From the NCBI RefSeq assembly GCF_001421505.1, contig NZ_LMKL01000004.1, forward strand, positions 124,001 to 188,000: a stretch of 64,000 bases of DNA, written 5' to 3'. Source of the DNA: Sphingomonas sp. Leaf17 (GTDB lineage: Bacteria; Pseudomonadota; Alphaproteobacteria; Sphingomonadales; Sphingomonadaceae). Shown one piece after another: positions 26,863 through 35,622 of the stretch; the stretch's first letter is position 1; the number at the start of each line of letters is the position of its first letter. The position numbers and the translations under genes are program-made. A model generated the notes under the pieces. It worked only from the letters and a program-made list of their open reading frames with translations, did no database searches and was not told where the DNA came from.

Positions 26863-28041
26863 GTGCGTATCGTCGACGTCAACGAACTCTATTCGCCGAC
26901 CGGCGGCGGCGTCCGGACCTATATCGACCGCAAGATGGGTATCCTGGCCGAGCTGGGTCATGAACTGATCGTCCTGGCACCGGGCAAGGAGGACCGGATC
27001 GAGGATCGACCCGGCGGTGGGCAGATCCGCTATCTGAAGTCTCCCGACCTGCCGTTTGACGACAATTACGGCCTGTTCTGGGACCGCGAGCAGGTGACCG
27101 ATCAGCTCGATGCGCTCGACCCCGACGTGGTCGAATGCTGTTCGCCGTGGAAGCCCGCGTGGTTCGTCGGTGACTGGCAGGGGCGGGCGGTCAAATCCTA
27201 CTTCATGCACAACGACAATGTCGCCGCCTATGCGCAGCGCTGGTTCGAAGGCTTGGCCAGCCATGAGCGGATCGAACGCGCATTCGGCTGGTACACGCGG
27301 TACATGAGCCGCTTTCTCGACAAATATGACGCGGTGGTCACCAATGGACCAGCGCTGGAAAAGCGGTTGCGTGCGCGCGGCATGCGGATCGACGCGGCAA
27401 TGCCGCTGGGCATCGAACGTGGGCATTTTTCGCCCGATCTGCGCGACGAGGCACTCCGCGCGGCGCTCCTGCGGCAATGCGACCTGCCGCCCGAGGGAAT
27501 GCTGCTGCTGGGGCTTGGGCGGCACCATCCCGAAAAGCGCTGGGGCGTGGTGATCGACGCGGCCGAGCGGGCGGGCACGACCCTGCCGGTCGGGCTGATC
27601 CTGATCGGTACCGGCGTCGACAGCGACAACATGGCCAAGCGGATCGCCGGCAGCCCGCACATCCGCATGTTCCGCCCGGTGTATGACCGCGAACGGCTGG
27701 CGCGGATCATGGCGAGCAGCGACGCGCTGATTCACGGTGCGGAGGCCGAGCCGTTCGGACTGGTGGCGTCAGAGGCGATGGCGTCCGGCCTGCCGCTGAT
27801 CGTACCCGACACCGGCGGTTGCGCCGAGGTGGCCGAACCGGCGGCGGCGGAACTGTACGAGGCGCGCAGTGCCGCGTCGGCGGCGCTGGCGATCGGACGG
27901 ATGCGCGACCGCGACCCCGAACTGCTGCGTCGCGCGGCGATCGTCGCCGCCGGCCGCGTCCGCAGCGACCGGGAACATGCGGTCGAACTGATGGACTATT
28001 ATGCCGGACTGGTCGCGGCAAATCGCGACCGGGCGGCCTAG
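26863..28041 (+). CDS. Glycosyltransferase family 4 protein
   Basis: 392 residues from a GTG start. The N-terminal GT-B domain begins RIVDVNELYSPTGGGVRTYID, with the glycine-rich acceptor loop. The donor domain has LLGLGRHHPEKRWGVVIDAAE, GLILIGTGVDS and EAEPFGLVASEAMASGLP with the EX7E pair, then IVPDTGGCAEVAEP. It is cytosolic or membrane-associated. It ends the operon begun by the membrane protein, and its stop overlaps the convergent GH114 gene's stop in a shared CTAG. The sugar specificity is unknown. Confidence 0.9.
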   Translation: MRIVDVNELYSPTGGGVRTYIDRKMGILAELGHELIVLAPGKEDRIEDRPGGGQIRYLKSPDLPFDDNYGLFWDREQVTDQLDALDPDVVECCSPWKPAWFVGDWQGRAVKSYFMHNDNVAAYAQRWFEGLASHERIERAFGWYTRYMSRFLDKYDAVVTNGPALEKRLRARGMRIDAAMPLGIERGHFSPDLRDEALRAALLRQCDLPPEGMLLLGLGRHHPEKRWGVVIDAAERAGTTLPVGLILIGTGVDSDNMAKRIAGSPHIRMFRPVYDRERLARIMASSDALIHGAEAEPFGLVASEAMASGLPLIVPDTGGCAEVAEPAAAELYEARSAASAALAIGRMRDRDPELLRRAAIVAAGRVRSDREHAVELMDYYAGLVAANRDRAA

Positions 28042-28940
28042 TCGCAGCTGAAGCGGGACCGGTCGTCCAGTTCGAGCGGCAGGATCAGTGTCCGGAACGA
28101 GTCGGCACGGGCCGTGGCGCACAGCGAGGTCCGCGCGCCGCCGCTGTTGCTCTGGTAGCGGCTGGCATATTCGGCGTTGAACACCGGCTTGCCGGCGGCG
28201 ATGAAGGGCCTCAGCGCGTCACATTCGGCAAACTCGTGGCATTGCTCGTTCACCGCGAAGTCGAAATCGGGGGCGAGCGCGGCGACCTGGTCCAGATCGT
28301 TCTTCAGTGCGACGGCGAGACCCCGGCTGTGCGCCTCTGTCGCGAGAAAGCGGTTGTAGCGGAGTTGGTCGGCGGCGGTCAGGCGCAGGCCGTTGCTGTT
28401 GGCATAACCATCGACATTGTCCGGCTCGACCCCGTCGCAGCCCTTGGTGACGGCCAGGTCCAGGCGGCGACGCATGACCGCACGGACGCTGTCCGACCGG
28501 ATGTCGAGCCAGCGTTCGCCGGGCCAGCCATCCAGCGGATTGCCGAGGTCGGTCGGCAGGAAGCTGCCGAAATCGGCGCGGAAGTTTTCAGCGGAGCCGG
28601 CCGAGAAATAGCAGACGACGCGGCGGCCCTGCGCGTGCAGGCGGGTGATGGCCTGCTGCGGTACATCGACCAGATCGACGTCGTAGACGCGGACGTCGTA
28701 GCCGGTGTTGATCGTCCCGCTCAACTGCCACTGCCAGGTGTCGCCGACCACCGGGGTCCACCGGGTCGAGGCGACCGGGGTCGGAGTCGGGGTTGGCGTG
28801 GGCGCCGGGGCCGGTGCCGGAGTCGGGGCGGGCGTTGGGACGACCGCGATCGGGTCCGGATCCTCGCCACTGCCGCCGCCGCATCCAAGCAGGAGCAGGG
28901 CCGGAGCAAGCGCGGCGGCAAGACGGGTCGACGGTGTCAT
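28038..28940 (-). CDS. GH114 endo-alpha-1,4-polygalactosaminidase-like lipoprotein
   Basis: 300 residues. A lipoprotein signal ends in LLLLGC with C20 as the lipidation site, followed by a proline/threonine-alternating linker (residues 35-57). The catalytic TIM-barrel domain, from about residue 60, has WQWQLSGTI, VRVYDVDLVD, VVCYFSAGSAENFRADFG, RWLDIRSDSVRAVMRRRL and KGCDGVEPDNVDGYAN, in which the acidic residues match the family's active-site strand. GH114 enzymes hydrolyse alpha-1,4-linked galactosamine polymers. It would sit on a membrane facing the periplasm or surface. The gene follows the GT39-like gene by 74 bases on the same strand. Confidence 0.85.
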   Translation of the reverse strand: MTPSTRLAAALAPALLLLGCGGGSGEDPDPIAVVPTPAPTPAPAPAPTPTPTPTPVASTRWTPVVGDTWQWQLSGTINTGYDVRVYDVDLVDVPQQAITRLHAQGRRVVCYFSAGSAENFRADFGSFLPTDLGNPLDGWPGERWLDIRSDSVRAVMRRRLDLAVTKGCDGVEPDNVDGYANSNGLRLTAADQLRYNRFLATEAHSRGLAVALKNDLDQVAALAPDFDFAVNEQCHEFAECDALRPFIAAGKPVFNAEYASRYQSNSGGARTSLCATARADSFRTLILPLELDDRSRFSCD

Positions 28941-29014
28941 GGCAAATGATGCTCCGGCGCGGGCGATGGTGCGCGACGGTGCCTACCGCGCAAATGTTGC
29001 CAAAGCACTGATCC

Positions 29015-30424
29015 TCACGGCCGGACGAACAGTCGCCAGCGTCCGGCCGGGACTTCGCGGTAGCCAGCCGCACGGGCTGCCTTCGCCAGTCTGGCGTCGA
29101 GCGCGTCGTCGCCGCTGCTCCACGCGCCTTCGCCGCCGGTCAGGACGGCGGGTGCGACGAGCCGGGGACGGTCGCCCGACATCAGGTGCAACCGGCGTTC
29201 CGCCGCCGCATCGAGCAGCGCGCGGCTGCGGAAATAGAACGGGCCGGTCGCGAACACCGGATCGGGCAGGCGACCGGTGGCGGCGAGAATCTGCGGCGAG
29301 AGAGTCGCGACGGGGCCGCGAACGCCGGCTGTGTCCATCGCCTGCTTCACCAAGGCTCCCTGCGACGCGGCATAGCCCATCGACGTACCCGTGCGGGTCA
29401 GCGCGAGGATCGACGGCACCAGACCGGCGATTGCGAAAACCACCAACAGACCGCGGGTGCGTTGGCCGGGTGGCTCGTGCGTCCAGACCATTGCCAGCAG
29501 CACGAACAGCGGCGGCAGGGCCGGCAGCAGATATTGTCGCCACGTCGGTTCGGGCATCAGCGCCGCGACCAGGCCCGCGAGTGCCAGCGCCTGCATCACG
29601 CGCCGGCCCGGCGTCCGCCACTGGCGCGCGACGATCCAGATCGCGGGCAGGGCCGCGCCGAGTGCCAGGAACTTCAACGTGTCGATGCCCTTGGCGGCGA
29701 GCGACAGTTTCCACGGGCGGGCGGCGTAATATTCGGCAGGCGCACGCGCCGGGAAGGTCAGCGTGCCGAATATGAAGCCCCCGGGCGCAGTAGCCCACAA
29801 CGCGCCGACCAGCGCGACCATCGGCAGCGCGCCGAGTGACAGCCACGCGGCCACGCGGGGACGGCGGACCAGCAGGTACGCGCCATAGGCGATGGCCGGC
29901 AGGGCATAGGACACCTTCGCCGCTGCCGCCGCCGCCAGGGCAAAGCCGACACCCACGACAAGCCGACGCCCCGTATCTCCGCGTTCGAGGCGGACGATGC
30001 CGACCAGCGCCGCGGCAAGCAACGCGACCGGCAGCGCGTCGTTGCGGGCGGTGCCGATGCTGAACAACAGGATGTCGGTGCCGGCGAACAGCAAGGCCGC
30101 CGCCAGCGCGGGCGTGGGGGCCGCACCGGCGACCCGCGCCGCCCGGTGGATGCAGGCAATGGCGACGATGCCGAGCAGCGCGTTCACGACCCGCAATGCC
30201 GGCCATGTCCATGCCCCGGCGATGGCCGCCACCGGCGCGAACAGCAGCGGTTGCAGCGGCGTCTGGAGATAGGCGTAATCGCGGTAGGGCAGCCCCCCGG
30301 CCGCGCTGAGCATCGCGGCCGCGACATACTGGCTTTCGTCATGGTCGATCGGCCGCAACCACGCGAGCAGAACTGCCACGAGGGCGAGCGTGAGCCAGAT
30401 CCAGACGGGACAGGGGCGGGTCAT
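29015..30424 (-). CDS. GT39-like (ArnT/PMT fold) membrane glycosyltransferase
   Basis: 469 residues from the ATG at 30424. After a first transmembrane segment the conserved luminal DHDESQYVAAAM holds the Asp-Glu pair of the GT-C family, and PYRDYAYLQTPLQPLLFAP follows as in dolichol/undecaprenyl-phosphate-sugar mannosyltransferases. About ten further hydrophobic segments run to residue 360, then a soluble C-terminal domain (residues 370-469). Such enzymes use polyprenyl-phosphate sugars to glycosylate lipids or proteins on the periplasmic side. It probably shares a transcript with the GH114 gene and is divergent from phoD. Confidence 0.82.
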   Translation of the reverse strand: MTRPCPVWIWLTLALVAVLLAWLRPIDHDESQYVAAAMLSAAGGLPYRDYAYLQTPLQPLLFAPVAAIAGAWTWPALRVVNALLGIVAIACIHRAARVAGAAPTPALAAALLFAGTDILLFSIGTARNDALPVALLAAALVGIVRLERGDTGRRLVVGVGFALAAAAAAKVSYALPAIAYGAYLLVRRPRVAAWLSLGALPMVALVGALWATAPGGFIFGTLTFPARAPAEYYAARPWKLSLAAKGIDTLKFLALGAALPAIWIVARQWRTPGRRVMQALALAGLVAALMPEPTWRQYLLPALPPLFVLLAMVWTHEPPGQRTRGLLVVFAIAGLVPSILALTRTGTSMGYAASQGALVKQAMDTAGVRGPVATLSPQILAATGRLPDPVFATGPFYFRSRALLDAAAERRLHLMSGDRPRLVAPAVLTGGEGAWSSGDDALDARLAKAARAAGYREVPAGRWRLFVRP

Positions 30425-30563
30425 AGGGGGCGGGTCATGCCGGCAGGGCCTACGGTCGAAACGCGCCGGTCGCAACGATCGGGTTGGCCGGTGCGGCTGT
30501 CATACGCGCTTCACATGCCGCGGCCACGGCCTGGTTCGTCCCACGCGTACCAAGGATGATCCC

Positions 30564-32192
30564 ATGTCGTTACCCATCGACCGTCGCTCGCTGATCGCCA
30601 CCGGAACGCTGGGTCTGGGCGCGTTCGCCATTCCCGGTTTCGCGGCGGTGCCCGTCGTGGGCGTGTTGCGCGGATTCAGCCACGGCGTCGCCAGCGGCGA
30701 ACCGGCGGCGACATCGGTGCTGCTGTGGACGCGCTATGTGCCCACGACCGGTGACGGCGCAATCGACGTGCGGGTCGAACTGGCCGAGCGCGCCGATTTC
30801 GCGACGATCGCCGGCGGGGGCGTCATGCAGACCGGGCCGTGGCGCGATCATACGGTCAAGATCACCGTCGACGGGCTGAAGCCTGGCCGTACCTATCACT
30901 ATCGATTCATCGCGCCGGACGGCACGAAATCGGCGATCGGCACGACCAGGACGCTGCCCGAGGGTGGCGTCGTGGCGTTCCGGGCGGCGATCTTCTCGTG
31001 CTCGAATCTCGCCTTTGGCTGGTTCAACGCCTATGGTCATGCGGCCGCGCGCGACGACCTTGATCTCGCCATCCATCTCGGTGACTATTTCTACGAATAT
31101 GCGCCGGGCGGCTATCCGGCGCTGAAGGACACGGTGGCCGGGCGCCTGCCCGAGCCGCAGCATGAGATAGTCGCGCTGGCCGATTACCGGCTTCGCTACG
31201 CCAGCTACCGCGCCGATCCCGACCTGCAGGCGCTGCACGCGAAGCTGCCGATGATCGTGCAGTGGGATGACCATGAATCGGCCAATGATTCGTGGGAGGG
31301 CGGTGCGGAAAACCACACGCCGGGGACGGAAGGCGACTGGAATGCGCGCAAGGCGGCGGCGATCCAGGCGTATCGCGAATGGATGCCGGTCAGCGACGAG
31401 CCGTGGAAGGCGTATGACATCGGCACGCTTGCCACGCTGTTCCGCACCGAAACGCGGTTGCTCAGCCGGACCGAACAACCCGACCTGAGTCCGATGTTCA
31501 CACAGGCCGATCCCGTCGCCGCGCTGACGGCGTTTCGCGACGGGGCCTGGATGGACCCGGCGGCGACGATGATGGGGACGCAGCAGGAAAGCTGGCTGAC
31601 CCAGGGGATGCGCGCCAGCGTGACGGCGGGCGTGCGCTGGCAACTGGCGGGGTTTGGCACGATCATGGGTCAGACCGACATGCCGGCGGATGCCGGCGGC
31701 TGGCTGAACCCAGCCAACGACCGCGCGCGCGGCTATGTCGAGCGCGGGATCGCGGCGGCGAAAGTCGGCCTGCCGTTCAATTTCGACAATTGGGGTGGCT
31801 ATCCGGCGGCGCGCGCGCGGTTCCTGCGGGGGGCGCAAGCGGCGGGCGCGAACCTGATCGTGCTGTCGGGCGACAGCCATAATGCCTGGGCCTATGATCT
31901 GGCGCAGGACGGTCGCGCGGCGGGCGTGGAGTTCGCGGGGCAGGGCGTGACGTCGCCGGGGTTCGAATCCGCGCTGTCGGTCGATCCGAAGCTGGTGGCG
32001 CGCGGGCTGGTCGCGGCCAACCCGGAACTGAAATGGTGCGACACCAGCCGCCGGGGCTACATGGCGATCACGCTGACCCCCGATCAGGTGACCAACGACT
32101 GGGTGTTCGTCGATTCGATCAGGACACGCGGTCTGGGCGCGAGCATCGGCCACCGGGCGGTCGTGCGGCGCGGGCGCAATGTGATGGGATGA
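30564..32192 (+). CDS. phoD: Alkaline phosphatase D family protein
   Basis: 542 residues. A twin-arginine signal is visible (DRRSLIATGTLGLGAFAIPG), so the enzyme is exported folded by Tat. An Fn3-like N-terminal domain (GFSHGVASGEPAATSVLLWT) precedes the metallophosphoesterase domain: FSCSNLAFGWFNAY, LDLAIHLGDYFYEY, IVQWDDHESANDSWEGG and LIVLSGDSHNAWAYDL, holding the Fe/Ca ligands of PhoD. It is a periplasmic phosphodiesterase/monoesterase that releases phosphate from organic phosphate. The start at ATG 30564 follows CAAGGATG. I see no clear Pho box in the 139 bases upstream. Confidence 0.92.
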   Translation: MSLPIDRRSLIATGTLGLGAFAIPGFAAVPVVGVLRGFSHGVASGEPAATSVLLWTRYVPTTGDGAIDVRVELAERADFATIAGGGVMQTGPWRDHTVKITVDGLKPGRTYHYRFIAPDGTKSAIGTTRTLPEGGVVAFRAAIFSCSNLAFGWFNAYGHAAARDDLDLAIHLGDYFYEYAPGGYPALKDTVAGRLPEPQHEIVALADYRLRYASYRADPDLQALHAKLPMIVQWDDHESANDSWEGGAENHTPGTEGDWNARKAAAIQAYREWMPVSDEPWKAYDIGTLATLFRTETRLLSRTEQPDLSPMFTQADPVAALTAFRDGAWMDPAATMMGTQQESWLTQGMRASVTAGVRWQLAGFGTIMGQTDMPADAGGWLNPANDRARGYVERGIAAAKVGLPFNFDNWGGYPAARARFLRGAQAAGANLIVLSGDSHNAWAYDLAQDGRAAGVEFAGQGVTSPGFESALSVDPKLVARGLVAANPELKWCDTSRRGYMAITLTPDQVTNDWVFVDSIRTRGLGASIGHRAVVRRGRNVMG

Positions 32193-32219
32193 GCGCCGAC
32201 CGGGCGGGTCGGGCAGCGG

Positions 32220-33209
32220 TCACGCCGGGTCCGCCAGCCGGGTGCAGTTGCGACCCGCCGATTTCGCCGCGTAGAGCATCGTATCGGCGCGCTCCAGCCA
32301 CGCGGTCACGGTGCTGACGGCCGGGGTCAGCGCAGCCACGCCGAAGCTGGCGGTGACATGGATGCGGTCGCCGGCGGGCAGCCGCATCGGGTGGTCCGCG
32401 ATCGCGCGGCGCATGCGCTCCGCCACCAGCATCGCCTCGTCCGCGCCGGTTTCGGGCAAGAGGATCGCGAACTCCTCGCCACCGATCCGGCCAAAGACGT
32501 CGATCGGCCGCAGGGTCGCGCCGGCGATCTTCGCGATCTGGTGCAGGACCTGATCGCCGATCACATGGCCGTGGGTATCATTGACCGATTTGAAATGATC
32601 GACGTCCAGCATCACCAGCGTCGTCGGGCGGTCGCTGCGCCGCGACCGGGCAATCTCCCGCTCGGCCTGCTCGACGAACCCGCGGCGGGTCAGCGCGCCG
32701 GTCAAATGGTCGACCTGCGCGATCATGCGAAGTTCGAGTTCGTCGCAGACGATGTTCGCGAAATTGGACAGGATGGCGATGTCGGCCGGGCTGAATCGCC
32801 GGCTGCGCGTATCCATCGCGCACAGCGACCCGACATTATACCCCTCGGGCGTGCGCAGCGGAATGCCGGCATAGCTGCGGATATAGGGCGGACCCATGAC
32901 CAGCGGACTGTCGGCGAAGCGCGGATCGAGATGCGCGTCCTCGATGATGAGCGGGTCGCGTTGCTGGATGGTGTGGGTGCAGAACGAAACCGAGCGCGGC
33001 GTTTCCTGCACGTCGAGGCCGCGTTGCGCCTTGAACCACTGACGGTCGCGATCGACCAGCGTGACCGTGGCGATCGGGACGGCCAGGATCGTGCGCACCA
33101 GCGTGACGATCTTCTCGAACGGCTTTTCGACCGCGCTGTCGAGCACGTCGAGCCGGCGCAGGGCGGCGATGCGGGCGTCGTCATCCAGAAGCTGCGCGTC
33201 ATTCATCAT
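32220..33209 (-). CDS. GAF-GGDEF diguanylate cyclase
   Basis: 329 residues. Residues 20-160 are a GAF sensor domain (VTLVDRDRQWFKAQRGL, RSVSFCTHTIQQRDPLIIED, SYAGIPLRTPEGYNVGSLCAMD). Residues 165-325 are a GGDEF domain with VDHLTGALTRRGF, VDHFKSVNDTHGHVIGD and the catalytic signature GGEEF at 243-247. R234-P-I-D237, five residues before it, is a canonical RxxD inhibitory site, so the enzyme should make cyclic di-GMP and be feedback-inhibited by it. No membrane segment; it is a cytosolic sensor. It overlaps the upstream 79-residue gene. Confidence 0.93.
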   Translation of the reverse strand: MMNDAQLLDDDARIAALRRLDVLDSAVEKPFEKIVTLVRTILAVPIATVTLVDRDRQWFKAQRGLDVQETPRSVSFCTHTIQQRDPLIIEDAHLDPRFADSPLVMGPPYIRSYAGIPLRTPEGYNVGSLCAMDTRSRRFSPADIAILSNFANIVCDELELRMIAQVDHLTGALTRRGFVEQAEREIARSRRSDRPTTLVMLDVDHFKSVNDTHGHVIGDQVLHQIAKIAGATLRPIDVFGRIGGEEFAILLPETGADEAMLVAERMRRAIADHPMRLPAGDRIHVTASFGVAALTPAVSTVTAWLERADTMLYAAKSAGRNCTRLADPA

Positions 33210-33438
33210 GCGGACCCTTCATGATGCCGCGGATTGCGACCGTCAGTTCGTCGGCATAGCTGTCGACCAGCGTGCGAACGCTGGATTCGACCATGGCGTC
33301 GTCAAGACCCGCCGCCTTCAGGGTGGCGATGAGGTCGACCAGATGGGCCTGGTGGCGGGTGACGCTGGCCAGCAGCGCGTCCGGGATCTCCAGCGGTTCG
33401 GCGGCGGTCGGTGCAGGATGCAGTTCGGTGATACGCAC
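33199..33438 (-). CDS. Small helical protein coupled to the diguanylate cyclase
   Basis: 79 residues, predicted as mostly helix: LEIPDALLASVTRHQAHLVDLIATLKAAG and DAMVESSVRTLVDSYADELTVAIRGIM. I do not recognise the family. It has no signal peptide or cysteine. Its last 11 bases overlap the GAF-GGDEF start, so the two are translationally coupled, and it may be a partner or regulator of the cyclase. A direct repeat upstream (33484-33501) may control both genes. Confidence 0.65.
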   Translation of the reverse strand: MRITELHPAPTAAEPLEIPDALLASVTRHQAHLVDLIATLKAAGLDDAMVESSVRTLVDSYADELTVAIRGIMKGPHDE

Positions 33439-33483
33439 GGATCGGCCTTTTCGACGATGATGCCGTCGGTTTACGGCCGAAGC

Positions 33484-33501
33484 GTTAACGAGAGGGTTAA
33501 C
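33484..33501. promoter_or_regulatory. Paired GTTAAC sites upstream of the 79-residue/GGDEF unit
   Basis: GTTAAC occurs at 33484-33489 and 33496-33501, spaced 12 bp centre to centre; on the gene strand each lies in a TCGTTAAC direct repeat. They lie 46-63 bases upstream of the minus-strand start at 33438. The arrangement is one base longer than CtrA's TTAA-N7-TTAA spacing. Which regulator binds is inference. Confidence 0.4.
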
Positions 33502-33533
33502 GAAACCGTCGCGCCGGTTGCGCTCCCCTTGGC

Positions 33534-34280
33534 CTACCGCCTGATTGCCGTGACGAAATAATCGAGCGCGGTGGAATTGCCGAGCGTGAAACCGGTGGCC
33601 GGGCTGAACCCCAGGCCGCGCGTGTCGACGACGGTCATGCCGGCGGCGTCGAGCAGCGCGGTCAGATCCTCCGGTGTCAGGAAACGGTCCCAGTCGTGGG
33701 TGCCGCGCGGGATACGCCCGGTGCCTTCCGCCAGCGTGACGATCGCCAGACGCGACAGGGGGGTACGGTTGGGGGTCGACAGGATCATCAGTCCACCCGC
33801 CGCCAGTGCGCCGGCAAGCCCGCGCACGAAGCCGGCCTGATCGCTGACATGCTCGATCACCTCAAGGCTGGTGACGAGGTCGAACCGCTGGTCGCCGATC
33901 GATTCAATGCCGCCCGCGCGGTAGTCGATGGTCAGGCCGACGCTGGCGGCATGCGCTTCGGCGACCGCGATATTCTCCGGCGCGGCGTCGATGCCGGTCA
34001 CGGCCGCGCCCAGCCGGGCGAGTGGCTCGCACAACAGCCCGGCCCCGCAGCCGACATCAAGCGCGGTGCGGCCCGCCAGCGGCGTGAAGCCGGTGCCGTT
34101 GCCCGACCAGTGCAGGTCGACCTGACCCCGGATATAGCCGAGGCGGACCGGGTTCAGCTTGTGCAGCATCGCCGACGATCCCCTGGGATCCCACCAGTCG
34201 GCGGCCATCGTCCCGAAATGCGCGGCCTCGCTCGGGTTGATCGTTACGGTTGTGTTGCTGGTGTCGCTTGCCATCGTCAT
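33534..34280 (-). CDS. ubiG: Ubiquinone biosynthesis O-methyltransferase
   Basis: 248 residues, a class I SAM-dependent methyltransferase that carries out the two O-methylations of the ubiquinone ring. The UbiG-specific N-terminus (INPSEAAHFGTMAADWWDP, FKP-type LHKLNPVRLGYIRGQ) is present, then the SAM-binding motif LDVGCGAGLLCEPLARLG, the acidic VTGIDAAPENIAVA, and FDLVTSLEVIEHV. The ending DYFVTAIR is also typical. It is divergent from lysC, with starts 51 bases apart, an arrangement I recall from related genomes. Confidence 0.95.
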   Translation of the reverse strand: MTMASDTSNTTVTINPSEAAHFGTMAADWWDPRGSSAMLHKLNPVRLGYIRGQVDLHWSGNGTGFTPLAGRTALDVGCGAGLLCEPLARLGAAVTGIDAAPENIAVAEAHAASVGLTIDYRAGGIESIGDQRFDLVTSLEVIEHVSDQAGFVRGLAGALAAGGLMILSTPNRTPLSRLAIVTLAEGTGRIPRGTHDWDRFLTPEDLTALLDAAGMTVVDTRGLGFSPATGFTLGNSTALDYFVTAIRR

Positions 34281-34331
34281 GCGCGCTACCTATCAGGCAG
34301 GCCGCTTTGACCCAAGGAGTTTGGCGGCACT

Positions 34332-35585
34332 ATGGCGCGGATCGTGATGAAGTTCGGCGGCACGTCGATGGCCGGAATCGAACGTATCCGCAATGTCGCG
34401 GCGCGCGTGAAGCGCGAGGTGGACGCCGGCAACCAGGTCGCGGTCGTCGTGTCGGCGATGGCGGGCGAGACCGACCGGCTGGTCGGCTTCTGCCGCGAGG
34501 CGTCGCCGCTGTACGACGCGCAGGAATATGACGTCGTCGTCTCGGCGGGCGAACAGATCACCAGTGGCCTGCTGGCCATCGCGTTGCAGGCGGCAGGCGT
34601 GCCCGCGCGGTCGTGGCTCGGCTGGCAGTTGCCGATCAGCACGTCGGACGCACACGCCTCCGCTCGGATCGGCGAGATCGACATGGGTGCGCTGAACGCC
34701 AGCCTGTCGGACGGCGTCGTCGCGGTCATCCCCGGTTTCCAGGGCGTGACCGACGGCGGCCGCGTGACGACGCTGGGGCGTGGCGGGTCGGACACGTCCG
34801 CGGTCGCGGTCGCGGCGGCGATGAAGGCCGAACGCTGCGACATCTACACCGACGTTGACGGCGTCTACACGACCGACCCCCGCATCGTGCCGCGCGCGCG
34901 CAAGCTGGGCAAGGTGACGTATGAGGAGATGCTTGAACTGGCCAGCGTCGGCGCCAAGGTGCTGCAGACGCGCTCGGTCGGTCTGGCGATGAAGGAAAAT
35001 GTCCGTGTCCGGGTGTTGTCGTCGTTCGACGACAGCAAGGACGAGGATGGCCACCGCGGAACGCTCATCGTGGGCGAAGAGGAAGTCGACGACATGGAAC
35101 GCCAGCTCATCACCGGTATCGCCCACGACAAGAACGAGGCGAAGATCACGCTGACCCAGGTCAGCGACCGGCCCGGATCGGTCGCGGCGATCTTCGCGCC
35201 GCTGGCCGATGCCGGCATCAACGTCGACATGATCGTGCAGAACGTCGCGCACTCGACAGGCTCGACCGATGTGACCTTCACCGTGCCCGCCGCCGATCTG
35301 GCCCGCTCGCTCGACGTGCTGGACAAGGCGAAGGGCGATATCGGTTTCGACAGCCTCGTCCATGACACGCGCGTCGCCAAGGTGTCGGTCGTCGGGGTCG
35401 GGATGCGCAGCCATGCGGGCGTCGCCGCCACGATGTTCTCGACGCTGGGCGACCGGGGCATCAACATCCTCGCCATCGCCACGTCGGAGATCAAGGTCAG
35501 CGTGCTGATCGAGGAGGATTATACCGAACTCGCCGTACGCGTACTGCACACGGCGTACGGGCTGGATGCCGAAGACGCCGCCTAG
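34332..35585 (+). CDS. lysC: Aspartate kinase
   Basis: 417 residues. It phosphorylates L-aspartate, the first step to lysine, threonine and methionine. The kinase domain starts VMKFGGTSMAGIERIRNVA (KFGGTS at residues 7-12) and has VSAGEQITSGLLAIALQ and TLGRGGSDTSAVAVAAAMKA with DVDGVYTTDPRIVP. Two C-terminal ACT domains begin about residue 265 (ITLTQVSDRPGSVAAIFAPL and VSVVGVGMRSHAGVAATMF), the sites of feedback inhibition. The single-function form lacks a fused homoserine dehydrogenase; hom is separate at 7643. Confidence 0.96.
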   Translation: MARIVMKFGGTSMAGIERIRNVAARVKREVDAGNQVAVVVSAMAGETDRLVGFCREASPLYDAQEYDVVVSAGEQITSGLLAIALQAAGVPARSWLGWQLPISTSDAHASARIGEIDMGALNASLSDGVVAVIPGFQGVTDGGRVTTLGRGGSDTSAVAVAAAMKAERCDIYTDVDGVYTTDPRIVPRARKLGKVTYEEMLELASVGAKVLQTRSVGLAMKENVRVRVLSSFDDSKDEDGHRGTLIVGEEEVDDMERQLITGIAHDKNEAKITLTQVSDRPGSVAAIFAPLADAGINVDMIVQNVAHSTGSTDVTFTVPAADLARSLDVLDKAKGDIGFDSLVHDTRVAKVSVVGVGMRSHAGVAATMFSTLGDRGINILAIATSEIKVSVLIEEDYTELAVRVLHTAYGLDAEDAA

Positions 35586-35622
35586 AACCCGCTGTCGCTT
35601 GCGGGCGCGGGCCGGGACGGGC

